NCBI GenBank assembly: GCA_945862455.1
Contig: CAMAXU010000018.1
Coordinates: 1-34,639 of the forward strand
DNA length: 34,639 nucleotides
Origin: Rickettsia typhi
GTDB taxonomy: Bacteria > Pseudomonadota > Alphaproteobacteria > Rickettsiales > UBA1997
Direction of reading: 5' to 3'
Numbering within the stretch: position 1 is the stretch's first letter; every line of letters begins with the position of its first letter. The translations under genes were made by a program, and so were the position numbers. Under the pieces are notes generated by a model. The model had not been told where the DNA came from and made no database searches. It saw nothing but the letters and a program-made list of their open reading frames with translations. Positions 7,293-16,017 of this stretch are shown here, in pieces.

Positions 7293-8272
7293 TAGACAAT
7301 TCCCAACCTACGATTTCTTTCATCGCGCATTTTAGCAAAATCATCTCCAGCATGATAAGAAGAGCGCGTCAAAGGGCTTGAAGAAACCATTAAAAACCCT
7401 TTGTTATAAGCCATTTTTTTATAAAACTCGAATTCATCAGGATGAACATAACGATCTACGGGCGCGTGGCGCAAGGTTGGACGCAAATATTGACCAATTG
7501 TTAGAAAATCGATGTCAGCGCAACGCATGTCATCCATAACTTGCAGAATTTGTTCTTTAGTTTCACCAAGACCAACCATCAAACCAGATTTAGTAAACAT
7601 TGACGGATCAATTTCTTTAACGCGTTTTAACAAATGCAACGAGTGAAAGTAACGCGCACCTGGACGAATTGTTCCATATAAACCCGGAACAGTTTCAATA
7701 TTGTGATTAAACACGTCAGGCTTTGCTTTGACAACCACTTCAAGCGCGCCGTTTTTGCGCAAAAAATCTGGTGTTAAAATTTCAATTGTGGTTTGCGGAG
7801 ATTTTTTACGAACATTTTCAATACATTTTACAAATTGATCGGCGCCGCCATCAGCCAAATCATCGCGATCAACTGATGTAATTACAATGTGCTTTAATCC
7901 CGAAACTTTCGCCACATCGCCAACATTTTCCGGCTCGTGCGGATTTATAGAATCTGGCTTTCCAGTTTCAATATTACAAAATGAACAAGCTCGTGTACAT
8001 ACAGAACCCAAAATCATCACAGTTGCATGCTTTTGCGACCAGCATTCACCAATATTTGGGCAAGCAGCTTCTTCACAAACGGTGTGCAATTTTTTCTCGT
8101 TTAAAAGCTCTTTAGTTTCATAATAACCTTTAGAAACTGGCGCTTTAACACGAATCCAATCTGGTTTGCGCTCCATTTTTTCTTTTGGAAAATTGGTCGC
8201 AAAACCCATCAAATCTTTATTGTCGCGTTTAGCAATTTGTCCTGATTCTTTTTTTTCTTCTCTGGTCTGCAT
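7292..8272 (-). CDS. lipA: Lipoyl synthase (radical SAM)
   Basis: The 326-residue enzyme inserts two sulfurs into the octanoyl chain on lipoyl domains of 2-oxoacid dehydrogenases and the glycine cleavage system. Both iron-sulfur sites are visible: the auxiliary cluster Cys66-x4-Cys71-x5-Cys77 ([12 protein letters not shown]) and the radical SAM motif Cys92-x3-Cys96-x2-Cys99 (CTRACSFC). The C-terminal RSSY that caps the auxiliary cluster is also present ([11 protein letters not shown]). I place the start at the ATG at 8272, one base after the phoU stop. An in-frame ATG at 8347 would overlap phoU by about 70 bases and add residues unlike the family. The stop codon lies at the edge of the long palindrome. 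Confidence 0.95.
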   Translation of the reverse strand: MQTREEKKESGQIAKRDNKDLMGFATNFPKEKMERKPDWIRVKAPVSKGYYETKELLNEKKLHTVCEEAACPNIGECWSQKHATVMILGSVCTRACSFCNIETGKPDSINPHEPENVGDVAKVSGLKHIVITSVDRDDLADGGADQFVKCIENVRKKSPQTTIEILTPDFLRKNGALEVVVKAKPDVFNHNIETVPGLYGTIRPGARYFHSLHLLKRVKEIDPSMFTKSGLMVGLGETKEQILQVMDDMRCADIDFLTIGQYLRPTLRHAPVDRYVHPDEFEFYKKMAYNKGFLMVSSSPLTRSSYHAGDDFAKMRDERNRRLGIV

Positions 8273-8273
8273 C

Positions 8274-8933
8274 TTACTTGGTTTCCCCGGTTGAAACATA
8301 TTTAGTGATTTCAGCGATATTGGTTGAATGATCCGCCAAACGCTCAAAACTTTTTGCGATAAATAAAATGTTAATGATTCTTTCAGCCTGTTGTTTACTG
8401 AAACTTTCGCCTTCTAAAATGCTGAATAATCCGCTGTAGATTTCGTCAATTTCATCATCTTCACGCAACACCTCATCCGCCATTTCTAAATTTTGATCGT
8501 TGAAAGCAATCACCGAATCGCGAACCATAATTTTGGAAAGCTGCACCATGTCGAGCAAAGATTTTTTGACATTTGCATCAAATTCATCAGCGCCAACACG
8601 AGTTATTTTTTTAATAATACTTTTCGCCTGATCACCAACTCTTTCTAAATTTGAAGAAACTTTCAGCGACGAAACAATATAGCGTAAATCAACAGCCATC
8701 GGCTGACGCAACGCCAGCATCGTGGTGATTTTTCTTTCAATCAAAAAATCCAGCGAGTTAATTTTGTAATCATGCGTCGTGATTTTTTCTAAATAATTTT
8801 TATGATTATGCACAATCATTTCTGCAACCATGTCGATTGAAATCAACACTAAATCCAGCATCTCGTCAAGCGTGCCGGCAATTGATTGTAAATCTTTATC
8901 GTAAGATTTTACGGTATGTTCTTTGAGACTCAT
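8274..8933 (-). CDS. phoU: PhoU phosphate-signalling regulator
   Basis: The 219-residue all-helical protein consists of two three-helix PhoU repeats. Each carries the metal-binding signature: [10 protein letters not shown] in the first and [12 protein letters not shown] in the second. The FDANVKKSL and [21 protein letters not shown] segments are also typical. PhoU restrains the PhoR/PhoB response and the Pst phosphate transporter. No pst or pho genes are nearby, so it is detached from its usual operon here. It is followed one base later by lipA. The divergent space towards purD (8934-9029) is filled by an AT-rich hairpin rather than an obvious promoter. Confidence 0.92.
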   Translation of the reverse strand: MSLKEHTVKSYDKDLQSIAGTLDEMLDLVLISIDMVAEMIVHNHKNYLEKITTHDYKINSLDFLIERKITTMLALRQPMAVDLRYIVSSLKVSSNLERVGDQAKSIIKKITRVGADEFDANVKKSLLDMVQLSKIMVRDSVIAFNDQNLEMADEVLREDDEIDEIYSGLFSILEGESFSKQQAERIINILFIAKSFERLADHSTNIAEITKYVSTGETK

Positions 8934-8941
8934 GGATTTAT

Positions 8942-9015
8942 GATTTAAGATTTAAGATTTAGGTTTTAGCATTCTTAAAAAAATATCCTAAATCCTAAAT
9001 CTTAAATCTTAAATC
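8942..9015. repeat. AT-rich hairpin of iterated TTAAGATT units
   Basis: The arms 8942-8969 and 8988-9015 are 28 bases each and complementary at 27 of 28 positions; the loop is 18 bases. Each arm is built from repeats of a GATTTAA(GATTTA) heptamer-like unit, so the stem could arise by slippage plus inversion. It occupies nearly all of the divergent phoU-purD interval. Similar TTAAATCTTAAA strings are found in the partial repeat at 16351-16390. Confidence 0.9.
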
Positions 9016-9029
9016 TAAATTTACTTCAC

Positions 9030-10298
9030 ATGCGAAGAATCCTAATAATCGGCTCTGGAGGCAGAGAGCATGCTGTTTGCGAACAGTTTAAAAAATCACC
9101 AAAATTAGCAAAACTTTTTGTACTGCCCGGAAATGCCGGAATTAGCGAAATTGCCGAAATTGTGGATAAAATTAAAATTGATGAGCATCAAAAAATTATT
9201 GATTTTTGTTTGAATCAAAAAATTGATTTTGTTTTTGTCGGGCCGGAGCAGCCTTTAGTTGCGGGCTTAGTTGATGATTTACAAAAAGCAGGAATTCGCG
9301 CTTTTGGACCGTCAAAAAAAGCGGCGCAGCTTGAAGGTTCAAAAATTTTCATGAAAAAAATTGCGGTTGATAATGGTGTTCCAACTGCGATTTACGAAAC
9401 TTTTATAGATGCAAAAAAAGCTACCGAATTTGCTGAAAAATTAGGCTTTCCTTGTGTTATCAAGGCTGATGGTTTAGCGGCGGGAAAAGGCGTGATCATT
9501 GCCCAAAATCTTGAAGAGGCGCGCGCAGCAAATGCAGAAATTTTGTCAGGAAAATTTGGTGAAGCTGGAAATAAAATTATCATCGAAGAATTTTTAGATG
9601 GTTTTGAAGCTAGTTATTTTGTGCTTTGTGATGGCAAAAATTTTGTGCCACTTGGTTTTGCTCATGATCACAAAAAAGTCGGCGAAAATGAAAGCGGACC
9701 AAATACTGGCGGCATGGGAACTTTCGCGCCTTCTCCTTTTATTGATGATGAAATGGAAGAAAAAATCATCAAAACTATTATTAAACCAACCTTGCGCGGC
9801 CTTGAAAATATTGGCGCTCCATTTGTTGGGATTTTATTTGCTGGTTTGATGATTGGTAAAAATGGAGCTAAACTTTTAGAATTTAATGCCCGTTTTGGTG
9901 ATCCGGAAACCCAAGTTATTTTACCAAGAATTAAAACTGATTTTGTTGATTTAATCGAAAGCGCAATTGTTGGAAAATTGGATAAAATTAAAGTTGAATT
10001 TGATGAAGATAAAAAATTGGTTTGCGTTGTAATGTGCGCCAATGGCTATCCCGAAGGTTATAAAAAAGGAACTGAAATTAAAAATTTAAAAGCTGCAGAA
10101 ATTGCGGGTGTAAAAATTCTTCACGCTGGAACTGCTAAAAAAGATGAAAAAATTGTCGCAAATGGTGGTCGTGTTTTAAATATTGTTGCGGTTGCTGATT
10201 CATTTAAAATAGCACGCGAAAAAGCTTATGAAGCTGTTGATTTAATTGATTGGAAAGAGGGTTTTGTGAGAAGAGATATTGCTGCGAAAGCTGTGTAA
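9030..10298 (+). CDS. purD: Phosphoribosylamine-glycine ligase (GAR synthetase)
   Basis: The 422-residue ATP-grasp enzyme catalyses the second step of purine synthesis, joining glycine to phosphoribosylamine. Diagnostic segments in order are ILIIGSGGREHAV (N domain), FVGPEQPLVAGL, FGPSKKAAQLEGSK, the ATP-grasp PCVIKADGLAAGKGV, GPNTGGMGTFAPSP and EFNARFGDPETQ. Length and order are normal. It is a single-gene unit between phoU (divergent) and ftsL (convergent). No other pur gene is in the window. Confidence 0.96.
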   Translation: MRRILIIGSGGREHAVCEQFKKSPKLAKLFVLPGNAGISEIAEIVDKIKIDEHQKIIDFCLNQKIDFVFVGPEQPLVAGLVDDLQKAGIRAFGPSKKAAQLEGSKIFMKKIAVDNGVPTAIYETFIDAKKATEFAEKLGFPCVIKADGLAAGKGVIIAQNLEEARAANAEILSGKFGEAGNKIIIEEFLDGFEASYFVLCDGKNFVPLGFAHDHKKVGENESGPNTGGMGTFAPSPFIDDEMEEKIIKTIIKPTLRGLENIGAPFVGILFAGLMIGKNGAKLLEFNARFGDPETQVILPRIKTDFVDLIESAIVGKLDKIKVEFDEDKKLVCVVMCANGYPEGYKKGTEIKNLKAAEIAGVKILHAGTAKKDEKIVANGGRVLNIVAVADSFKIAREKAYEAVDLIDWKEGFVRRDIAAKAV

Positions 10299-10306
10299 AT
10301 ATAGAA

Positions 10307-10337
10307 GTTTAAAACTTGATTATCTTGAATTTTAAAC
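10307..10337. terminator. Possible bidirectional terminator between purD and ftsL
   Basis: Arms GTTTAAAA (10307-10314) and TTTTAAAC (10330-10337) could pair across a 15-base loop in the 41-base convergent gap. The stem is short and AT-only and there is no clean T-run, so this is a weak call. Confidence 0.3.
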
Positions 10338-10339
10338 AA

Positions 10340-10726
10340 CTAAAACGAAACCTGTTGCGACTCAAGATCTTGCTCATTAGAAGCCAAAAGTTTTTCTTCC
10401 GCTTTTTGGTAATTCACCAAATAATATTGTTCCAACTTATCCGCATCTTTAATCTGGCTTGCAAGTGCGTAACCATTGTCTTGAAGATAGCGCGAAGCCA
10501 ATGTTCTCAAGCGCTCTGGTCTTGTCAAATAAACCCACTCAACTTCTAAAAGTTGAATTTCATCTTCATAAAAGATGATTTCATTTTCAGTTTTCACCAT
10601 GTCATCTTGCAAACTTTCAACTCTAAACTGGACCAGAAAAGTGAAAATAATGCTAAAAATAACAGAGGCGACAAGAAGCAAATTTGCGAAGTAAAATTTG
10701 TTTAATGACTGCCAGAATTCTTTCAT
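10340..10726 (-). CDS. ftsL: FtsL-like cell-division protein
   Basis: The 128-residue small bitopic protein has a cytoplasmic start (MKEFWQSLNKFYF), one membrane helix (ANLLLVASVIFSIIFTFLV), then a coiled-coil region (LQDDMVKTENEIIFYEDEIQ) and EWVYLTRPERLRTLASRYL. The last segment is the FtsL hallmark in alphaproteobacteria. FtsL acts with FtsB and FtsQ to recruit and activate FtsWI at the septum. The ATG at 10726 lies 7 bases after the rsmH stop; a longer in-frame start inside rsmH would add a basic extension without family support. The next dcw gene (ftsI) does not follow: the cluster stops here at a convergent purD. Confidence 0.85.
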   Translation of the reverse strand: MKEFWQSLNKFYFANLLLVASVIFSIIFTFLVQFRVESLQDDMVKTENEIIFYEDEIQLLEVEWVYLTRPERLRTLASRYLQDNGYALASQIKDADKLEQYYLVNYQKAEEKLLASNEQDLESQQVSF

Positions 10727-10733
10727 TGCTAAA

Positions 10734-11666
10734 TTATATTTTAATCGCCACACGCATTTTTGATGAACGCGCACGAGGGTTGGCGGCAATTTCTTCAACT
10801 GTCGGAGAAATTGCTGACCTAGTTATTATGTGAAAATTTTTTGCTGAATTTGCTTGCAGATTTTCAGGATGATACCTTGAAATTATTTGATCTAGCCCTG
10901 CTTCTTTTTTCATGAAATTCTTAACGATCCTATCTTCCAAAGAATGGAAAGAAACCACAACCAATCTGCCGCCTTTTTTTAATAAAGTTACAGAGGCTTC
11001 AAGCGCTTCTTTCAATTCTTCTAATTCTTGGTTAACAAAAATTCGTAATGCTTGAAAAGTTTTTGTCGCTGGATGAGTTTTGAAATAGCCGTGATAAAAA
11101 GATTTTACGATGGTGGATAATTCGTTACAGCTTGTAATATCAGCAGTTTTACGACGCTCAACAATTTTTTTGGCAATATGTTTTGCTTTTGGCTCTTCAC
11201 CAAATTCTTTAATTATTTTTGCTAATTCTTCTTCAGAAAATTGATTCACAACTTCGAAGGCACTTAATGGAATTTCACGATCCATTCTCATATCTAATTT
11301 GGCATCGGAATCAAAAGAAAATCCGCGATCTTTATCATCAAGCTGCATTGATGAAACACCAATATCGAGCACCATTGCGTCTAACTCGGTGATATTTTTT
11401 TCGGCTAAAAGATTAATGCTATTGGAAAAAGTTCCGCGCAAAAATGTAAAATTTTTTGGAAATTTTTTCTCTAATTTTTCAGCAAATTTTTTGGCAGTTT
11501 CATCGCGATCAATTGCATAAACTTCGCAATTTGCTGATTCCAGAATTGCTGTTGTATAACCACCAGCACCAAAGGTTGCGTCTAAATAAACTTCACCGGA
11601 TTTTGGAGCTAAATAATGTAAAACTTCGTTGATTAAAACTGGTTTGTGGAAATCAAGATTGTTCAT
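10734..11666 (-). CDS. rsmH: 16S rRNA (cytosine1402-N4)-methyltransferase
   Basis: The 310-residue enzyme (MraW) methylates N4 of C1402 in the ribosomal P site. It opens with HKPVLINEVLHYL, has the SAM-binding DATFGAGGYTTAIL, LDIGVSSMQLDDKDRGFSF, the QALRIFVNQELEEL helix, VVVSFHSLEDRIVK and the C-terminal NPRARSSKMRVA. All are the classic order. Its ATG overlaps the mraZ stop by four bases (ATGA), so translation is coupled in the mraZ-rsmH-ftsL unit. Confidence 0.96.
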   Translation of the reverse strand: MNNLDFHKPVLINEVLHYLAPKSGEVYLDATFGAGGYTTAILESANCEVYAIDRDETAKKFAEKLEKKFPKNFTFLRGTFSNSINLLAEKNITELDAMVLDIGVSSMQLDDKDRGFSFDSDAKLDMRMDREIPLSAFEVVNQFSEEELAKIIKEFGEEPKAKHIAKKIVERRKTADITSCNELSTIVKSFYHGYFKTHPATKTFQALRIFVNQELEELKEALEASVTLLKKGGRLVVVSFHSLEDRIVKNFMKKEAGLDQIISRYHPENLQANSAKNFHIITRSAISPTVEEIAANPRARSSKMRVAIKI

Positions 11667-12112
11667 TTTGCCAACCTCAATAAATTGCGTTTTTCCTTCG
11701 CATCTTTTTTGGCCTGTGCCATGTAATCTTCAAATTTCGTTGGATTCCAGATTTGGAAAGTTGAACCCTTGCCAACAAAAACTGCCGAATCTTTTAATTT
11801 AGCTTTTTTAAGCAAAGTTTCTGGCAAAATAACACGACCATCGCCATCGATTGCAAGTTGGAAAGAACCGCCCAAAACCGCAGTAGCAAAGGCATCGCGC
11901 TCTTCTGAAAATGGATCTAAATTATCAATTGATTCTGAAATTTTTTTGATGCGCTCCAAATCGCAACCTTCAATACAGTCATTTATGAAAGATTCATAAA
12001 CCACAACTCCAGAAAAACTCTCATTCACCAAAGATGCGCGGAACTGTGCTGGGATTGAAACCCTGCCCTTGCTGTCGATCTTGTTTGTGAATGTTGAGAG
12101 AAATAAAGCCAC
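11663..12112 (-). CDS. mraZ: MraZ transcriptional regulator of the division cluster
   Basis: The 149-residue protein carries two tandem AbrB/SpoVT-like half-domains, seen as NKIDSKGRVSIPAQFRASL and IDGDGRVILPETLLKKAKL. MraZ forms rings that bind direct repeats upstream of its own gene and represses the dcw operon. The start is GTG at 12112 (MALFLSTFTNK); no in-frame ATG gives a complete first DxKGR motif with normal spacing. No Shine-Dalgarno sequence is seen. The gene is preceded by a ladder of GGA boxes and a promoter with a perfect -35, consistent with autoregulation. Confidence 0.95.
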   Translation of the reverse strand: MALFLSTFTNKIDSKGRVSIPAQFRASLVNESFSGVVVYESFINDCIEGCDLERIKKISESIDNLDPFSEERDAFATAVLGGSFQLAIDGDGRVILPETLLKKAKLKDSAVFVGKGSTFQIWNPTKFEDYMAQAKKDAKEKRNLLRLAK

Positions 12113-12155
12113 GGAAAAAATTGGATTAATTTGGAAAAATATGGAATTACGTGGA
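12112..12155 (-). promoter_or_regulatory. MraZ-type operator: GGA boxes at 10-bp spacing
   Basis: On the plus strand TGGA occurs at 12122, 12132, 12142 and 12152, exactly 10 bases apart, with CGGA in phase at 12112. Two further TGGA copies, out of phase, lie at 12167 and 12173. E. coli MraZ binds TGGGN boxes separated by five bases, which is the same 10-bp period. The array covers the predicted mraZ transcription start and leader, a suitable place for repression. The specific box sequence for this organism is inferred. Confidence 0.75.
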
Positions 12156-12156
12156 A

Positions 12157-12185
12157 AAATTATGAGTGGAGATGGATAGTGTCAA
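12157..12185 (-). promoter_or_regulatory. Promoter of mraZ-rsmH-ftsL
   Basis: Read on the minus strand, a perfect -35 TTGACA (12185-12180) and a -10-like TAATTT (12162-12157) are 17 bases apart. The start site would fall near 12150, inside the box array, leaving a leader of about 40 bases before the GTG. The -10 is imperfect, but the -35 and spacing are ideal. Confidence 0.65.
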
Positions 12186-12218
12186 TGAGGAAATGTGATT
12201 TTTTTTGAATTATATCTG

Positions 12219-12343
12219 CAAATTCAACTTTCGTCGAATTTAAGTAATTTTGAATTGCTGCGCGCCAAGTAAATCGGAGCATCCGCAATAAAATTTCTGC
12301 TTTGCTTTGATTTGGTCGAAAATTTCTCTAGAAATTTCCAAAG
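12219..12343 (-). repeat. RPE-like palindromic repeat between mraZ and trpB
   Basis: The reverse complement of 12219-12289 matches the element in the ispE leader (5713-5784), including the hairpin AAATTCGAC-GAAA-GTTGAATTT, which here pairs fully with one G-U. Next to it (about 12313-12343) is a second hairpin with arms AAATTTC/GAAATTT closed by TTGG/CCAA. One minus-strand frame is open through the element (it contains IADAPIYLARSNSK), as in ispE, but no start is evident. The 281-base divergent mraZ-trpB gap thus holds the mraZ control region, this repeat, and no clear trpB promoter. Confidence 0.72.
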
Positions 12344-12393
12344 CTCCTCCTACGTTGCTAACCCTTGCATCTCCTAATTAAACTTCATTTTAA

Positions 12394-13590
12394 ATGACAA
12401 CTTACCAACCCGATAAAAACGGAAAATTCGGCGCATTTGGCGGACGTTATGTTGCTGAAACTTTGATGCCAGCGCTTCTAGATCTTGAACAAGCTTACGC
12501 CAAAGCCAAAAAAGATCCAAAATTTCAAGCGGAATTTGCTTATTATTTAGAACATTATGTCGGTCGTCCAAGCCCGCTATATCTAGCCGAACGCCTGACT
12601 AAAGAAATTGGCGGCGCTAAAATTTATTTAAAAAGAGACGAGTTAAACCACACTGGTTCACATAAAATCAACAATTGCATTGGTCAAATTTTGCTCGCTA
12701 AAAAAATGGGCAAAAAGCGCATCATTGCCGAAACGGGCGCCGGTCAACATGGCGTTGCAACTGCAACTGTTTGTGCATTATTTTCACTTCCTTGCGTAAT
12801 TTATATGGGCGAAAAAGATGTGGAAAGACAGGCGCAAAATGTTTTTCGCATGAAGCTCTTGGGCGCTACAGTTGTGCCTGTTGAAAGCGGTTCAAAAAGT
12901 TTAAAAAATGCCATCAATGAAGCGATGCGCGACTGGATTTCTGATGCTCGTGACACTTATTATTTACTTGGCACCGTAACTGGTCCACATCCTTATCCAA
13001 CAATGGTTCGTGACTTTCACTCGGTGATTGGAAAAGAAGCAAAAAAACAAATTAAAAAAGCAGAAGGAAGATTACCCGATGCACTGGTTGCCTGCATTGG
13101 CGGCGGCTCAAATTCGATTGGTTTATTTCACCCATTTTTAAATGATAAATCAGTAAAAATGTATGGCGTGGAAGCAGCGGGTCGAGGCTTAGAAAGCGAA
13201 GAGCATTCCGCCTCAATTGCCAAAGGAAGTATGGCGGTTTTACACGGCAATAAAACTTTTTTCCTGCAAAGTGATGACGGACAAATTCTAGATGCGCATT
13301 CAATTTCTGCGGGTTTAGATTATCCGGGAATCGGACCGGAACATGCGTTTTTACACGAGCAAAAACGCGTTGAATATGTGAGTGCAACCGACAAAGAAGC
13401 GGTCGAAGCTTTCCAGCTTTTATGCCGCACTGAAGGAATTATTCCGGCTTTGGAATCTGCGCATGGAATTTCTTATGCTTGTAAATTGGCGAAGAAAATG
13501 AAAAAAAATCAAATTATTATTGTTAACCTTTCGGGACGCGGAGATAAAGATATTCAAACGATTGCACAGGTATTAAATTTTAAGTTATAA
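12394..13590 (+). CDS. trpB: Tryptophan synthase beta chain
   Basis: The 398-residue PLP enzyme joins indole and serine to make tryptophan in the alpha2-beta2 complex. It begins [20 protein letters not shown]. The PLP lysine is Lys91 in HTGSHKINN, the [11 protein letters not shown] motif follows, and the phosphate-binding GGGSNSIG and C-terminal NLSGRGDKD are present. Length is normal. trpA follows after 10 bases. No trpE, D, C or F genes are in view, so whether the cell makes Trp from chorismate or only from indole or imported intermediates is unknown. Confidence 0.97.
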   Translation: MTTYQPDKNGKFGAFGGRYVAETLMPALLDLEQAYAKAKKDPKFQAEFAYYLEHYVGRPSPLYLAERLTKEIGGAKIYLKRDELNHTGSHKINNCIGQILLAKKMGKKRIIAETGAGQHGVATATVCALFSLPCVIYMGEKDVERQAQNVFRMKLLGATVVPVESGSKSLKNAINEAMRDWISDARDTYYLLGTVTGPHPYPTMVRDFHSVIGKEAKKQIKKAEGRLPDALVACIGGGSNSIGLFHPFLNDKSVKMYGVEAAGRGLESEEHSASIAKGSMAVLHGNKTFFLQSDDGQILDAHSISAGLDYPGIGPEHAFLHEQKRVEYVSATDKEAVEAFQLLCRTEGIIPALESAHGISYACKLAKKMKKNQIIIVNLSGRGDKDIQTIAQVLNFKL

Positions 13591-13600
13591 AATCGAATTA

Positions 13601-14419
13601 ATGACCAGAATTAAAAATAAATTTTCCGAACTAAAATCCAAAAAACAGAGCGCTTTTATTGGCTATATTTGCGCTGGTGATCCGGATTACAAAACCTCAC
13701 TAGAAATTCTCAAATCCTTGCCCAAAGCTGGCTGCGACATTATTGAGCTTGGAGTTCCATTTCTCGATCCCGCGGGTGATGGACCAACAATTGAAAGCGC
13801 TTCCAAACGTGCAATTGCAAACGGCATGAGCTTGAAAAAAACTTTGACGATGGCTGCAGAATTTAGAAAAGATGACGAAAAAACGCCGTTAGTTTTGATG
13901 GGCTATTACAATCCTATTTTAAAATATGGTTTGCAAAAAATCTTTGTTGATGCTTATGAATCAGGCGTTGATGGCGTTTTAATTGTTGACCTTCCGCTTG
14001 AAGAAGAAGCCGAAATTTTAAGTGAAATTTCCAAAACTAAACTCGATTTAATTCGTTTGATTGCACCAACAACAAATCAAGATCGCGCTAAAAAAATTGT
14101 AAAAAATGCCGGCGGTTTTTTATATTTAATTTCAATGCTGGGAATTACCGGCACAAAATCAGCAAGTATAGTTGACAACAAAAATAATTTACAAAATTTG
14201 CGAAAAGTTTCTGATTTACCAATTGCGATTGGCTTTGGAATTCAAACACCCAATCAAGCAAGTGAATTTGCAAAATTAGGATTCGATGGCGTGGTTGTTG
14301 GATCGACAATTGTGAAGGAAATTAGTGAAAATTATTTAGCAAAAAAATCTGCGACAGAAATTGTTAATTCAGTGACTAAAAAAGTTTCGGAGTTTGGGAA
14401 AAAAATTAAAGCCAATTAA
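13601..14419 (+). CDS. trpA: Tryptophan synthase alpha chain
   Basis: The 272-residue TIM-barrel subunit splits indole-3-glycerol phosphate into indole, which is channelled to TrpB, and glyceraldehyde 3-phosphate. Both catalytic acids keep the Salmonella numbering: Glu49 (DIIELGVPF) and Asp60 (DPAGDGPTIE). ICAGDPD, MGYYNPIL and GFGIQTPNQA are further family segments. The loop normally reading PFSDPLADGP is PFLDPAGDGP here, a mild variation. It is translated directly after trpB. Confidence 0.96.
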   Translation: MTRIKNKFSELKSKKQSAFIGYICAGDPDYKTSLEILKSLPKAGCDIIELGVPFLDPAGDGPTIESASKRAIANGMSLKKTLTMAAEFRKDDEKTPLVLMGYYNPILKYGLQKIFVDAYESGVDGVLIVDLPLEEEAEILSEISKTKLDLIRLIAPTTNQDRAKKIVKNAGGFLYLISMLGITGTKSASIVDNKNNLQNLRKVSDLPIAIGFGIQTPNQASEFAKLGFDGVVVGSTIVKEISENYLAKKSATEIVNSVTKKVSEFGKKIKAN

Positions 14420-14440
14420 ATTTAAACAAATTTTTAATTT

Positions 14441-15628
14441 ATGATCAAAGGCATCAAAATTGCCACTACAAATTGTGGCATAAAATATAAAAACCGCGAT
14501 GATCTTTTGCTGGTTGTTTTTGAAGATGAAGCCAACGTCGCCGGCGTTTTTACCAGCTCTTCAATGCCGGCTGCACCCGTAACTTGGTGCAAGAAAAACA
14601 TTGAACAAGGTTTGGCTAAAGCATTAGTTGTAAATGCCGGAAATGCCAACGCTTTCACTGGAAAAGTCGGCGAAGAAACAGTTTTAAAAACTGCCAAAAA
14701 AGTTGCTGACCAATTAAATTGCAAAATGGAAGAAGTCTTTATTTCTTCAACTGGCGTGATTGGCGAAACTTTAAATGCCGAATTAATCACCAACTCAATT
14801 GGACAAATGTTGCAAAATCTTGAATCTGGTGAAAAGGCTTTTGACAAGGCTTCGCGTGCTATTATGACTACCGATACCAAACCAAAATTAATCAAAAAAA
14901 CCTGCGAAATTGGCGGCAAAGAAGTTAATCTAATTGGATTTGCCAAAGGCTCAGGAATGATTGCGCCAAAAATGGCGACAATGCTGGGTTATATTTTTAC
15001 CGATGCCGATATTTCTTCAGAAACATTGCAAATTTTACTCAAAAATTCTAGCGAAGAAAGTTTCAACTCAATCACTGTCGATTCAGACCAATCAACCAAC
15101 GACACAGTCTTTCTATTCGCCACTAAAAAAGCTGGAAATATCACGGTGACCGATTCTAACAGCAGTGAAATTACTTCATTTAAAGAAGCTTTATATGAAA
15201 TTTCTCTAGGTTTGGCAAAAATGATTGTAGTTGATGGCGAAGGTGCAAAAAAACTAATTGAAATCGAAGTGGAAGGTGCCACAAGCAAGGCGCAAGCCAA
15301 GGAAGTTGCATTTGCAATTGCTAACTCACCTTTGGTTAAAACTGCAATCGCAGGCTGTGATCCCAACTGGGGACGCATTGTAATGGCAGTTGGTAAATCA
15401 TGCAAAGAAACATCGCCGAATCAACTTATCATAAAAATTGGTGATCATCCTTTGGTGCAACATGGCGCGAAACATCCAAGTTATGTAGAAAAAATGGTTC
15501 ATGAATATTTAAAAAATTCGGAAGTAAAAATTTCTGTAAATTTAGGTCTTGGAATTCACCGCGATATTGTGTGGACTTGCGATTTGAATGAAGAATATAT
15601 CAAAATTAACAAAGATTATCGTAGCTAA
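14441..15628 (+). CDS. argJ: Glutamate N-acetyltransferase / amino-acid acetyltransferase ArgJ
   Basis: The 395-residue protein is an ArgJ (ornithine acetyltransferase) that autocleaves into two chains before its nucleophilic threonine. The cleavage motif is clear: KGSGMIAPKMATML, with Thr180. VVNAGNANAFTG, the SVDSDQSTNDT-type segment and CDPNWGRI match the family. It moves acetyl from N-acetylornithine to glutamate in arginine synthesis, and some members also use acetyl-CoA. It lies 21 bases after trpA and one base before the next gene. No other arg gene is in the window. Confidence 0.95.
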   Translation: MIKGIKIATTNCGIKYKNRDDLLLVVFEDEANVAGVFTSSSMPAAPVTWCKKNIEQGLAKALVVNAGNANAFTGKVGEETVLKTAKKVADQLNCKMEEVFISSTGVIGETLNAELITNSIGQMLQNLESGEKAFDKASRAIMTTDTKPKLIKKTCEIGGKEVNLIGFAKGSGMIAPKMATMLGYIFTDADISSETLQILLKNSSEESFNSITVDSDQSTNDTVFLFATKKAGNITVTDSNSSEITSFKEALYEISLGLAKMIVVDGEGAKKLIEIEVEGATSKAQAKEVAFAIANSPLVKTAIAGCDPNWGRIVMAVGKSCKETSPNQLIIKIGDHPLVQHGAKHPSYVEKMVHEYLKNSEVKISVNLGLGIHRDIVWTCDLNEEYIKINKDYRS

Positions 15629-15629
15629 A

Positions 15630-16013
15630 ATGAGCAAAACTCCCGCCGAAATCAGGTTTGAAAAATCACGAAAAAAACTTTCAACAGCACTGAAAGAACT
15701 GGATGCGGCAATACAAAAAAAACTTCACGAAGGCGCGATTGAAACTAAAATCATGGATATTGGTAACGAAGAAGATAGTGAAGCGCGAGCCAAGATAATC
15801 GAACAATCAGAAACTATTTCAAATTTAAATTCTGAAATTAATGCCTTACAAAAAAACCTTTCAATTTTGGGTAGGGAATCAGAATTTTTACACATTAAAA
15901 ATAAAATTTTTGCTGAAAAATTGGCAGCAATTCGCAATCAACAATCAACTTTAATTGAAGAGATCGAGGCAGATCTAGTAATGATTGAAAGCATAATTAA
16001 AACTGAGGAATAA
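15630..16013 (+). CDS. Small coiled-coil protein upstream of zapA (DUF4164-like)
   Basis: The 127-residue protein is strongly charged and predicted as mostly helical coiled coil: FEKSRKKLSTALKELDAAIQ near the N-terminus and SETISNLNSEINALQKNLSI in the middle. It has no cysteine, signal peptide or membrane segment. A short coiled-coil protein (DUF4164 type) next to zapA is common in alphaproteobacteria, and family membership is inferred mainly from this position. The start is the ATG at 15630, one base after the argJ stop; the earlier in-frame ATG lies inside argJ. A role in division with ZapA is plausible but unproven. Confidence 0.65.
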   Translation: MSKTPAEIRFEKSRKKLSTALKELDAAIQKKLHEGAIETKIMDIGNEEDSEARAKIIEQSETISNLNSEINALQKNLSILGRESEFLHIKNKIFAEKLAAIRNQQSTLIEEIEADLVMIESIIKTEE

Positions 16014-16017
16014 ATTC

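Noticed and set aside
8273-8347. Longer lipA start inside phoU
   Set aside because: It would overlap phoU by about 70 bases and add residues not found in LipA; the ATG at 8272 fits the gene junction.
12157-12393. trp leader peptide or attenuator upstream of trpB
   Set aside because: No short ORF with tandem Trp codons and no terminator/antiterminator pair is seen; the hairpins belong to the repeat.
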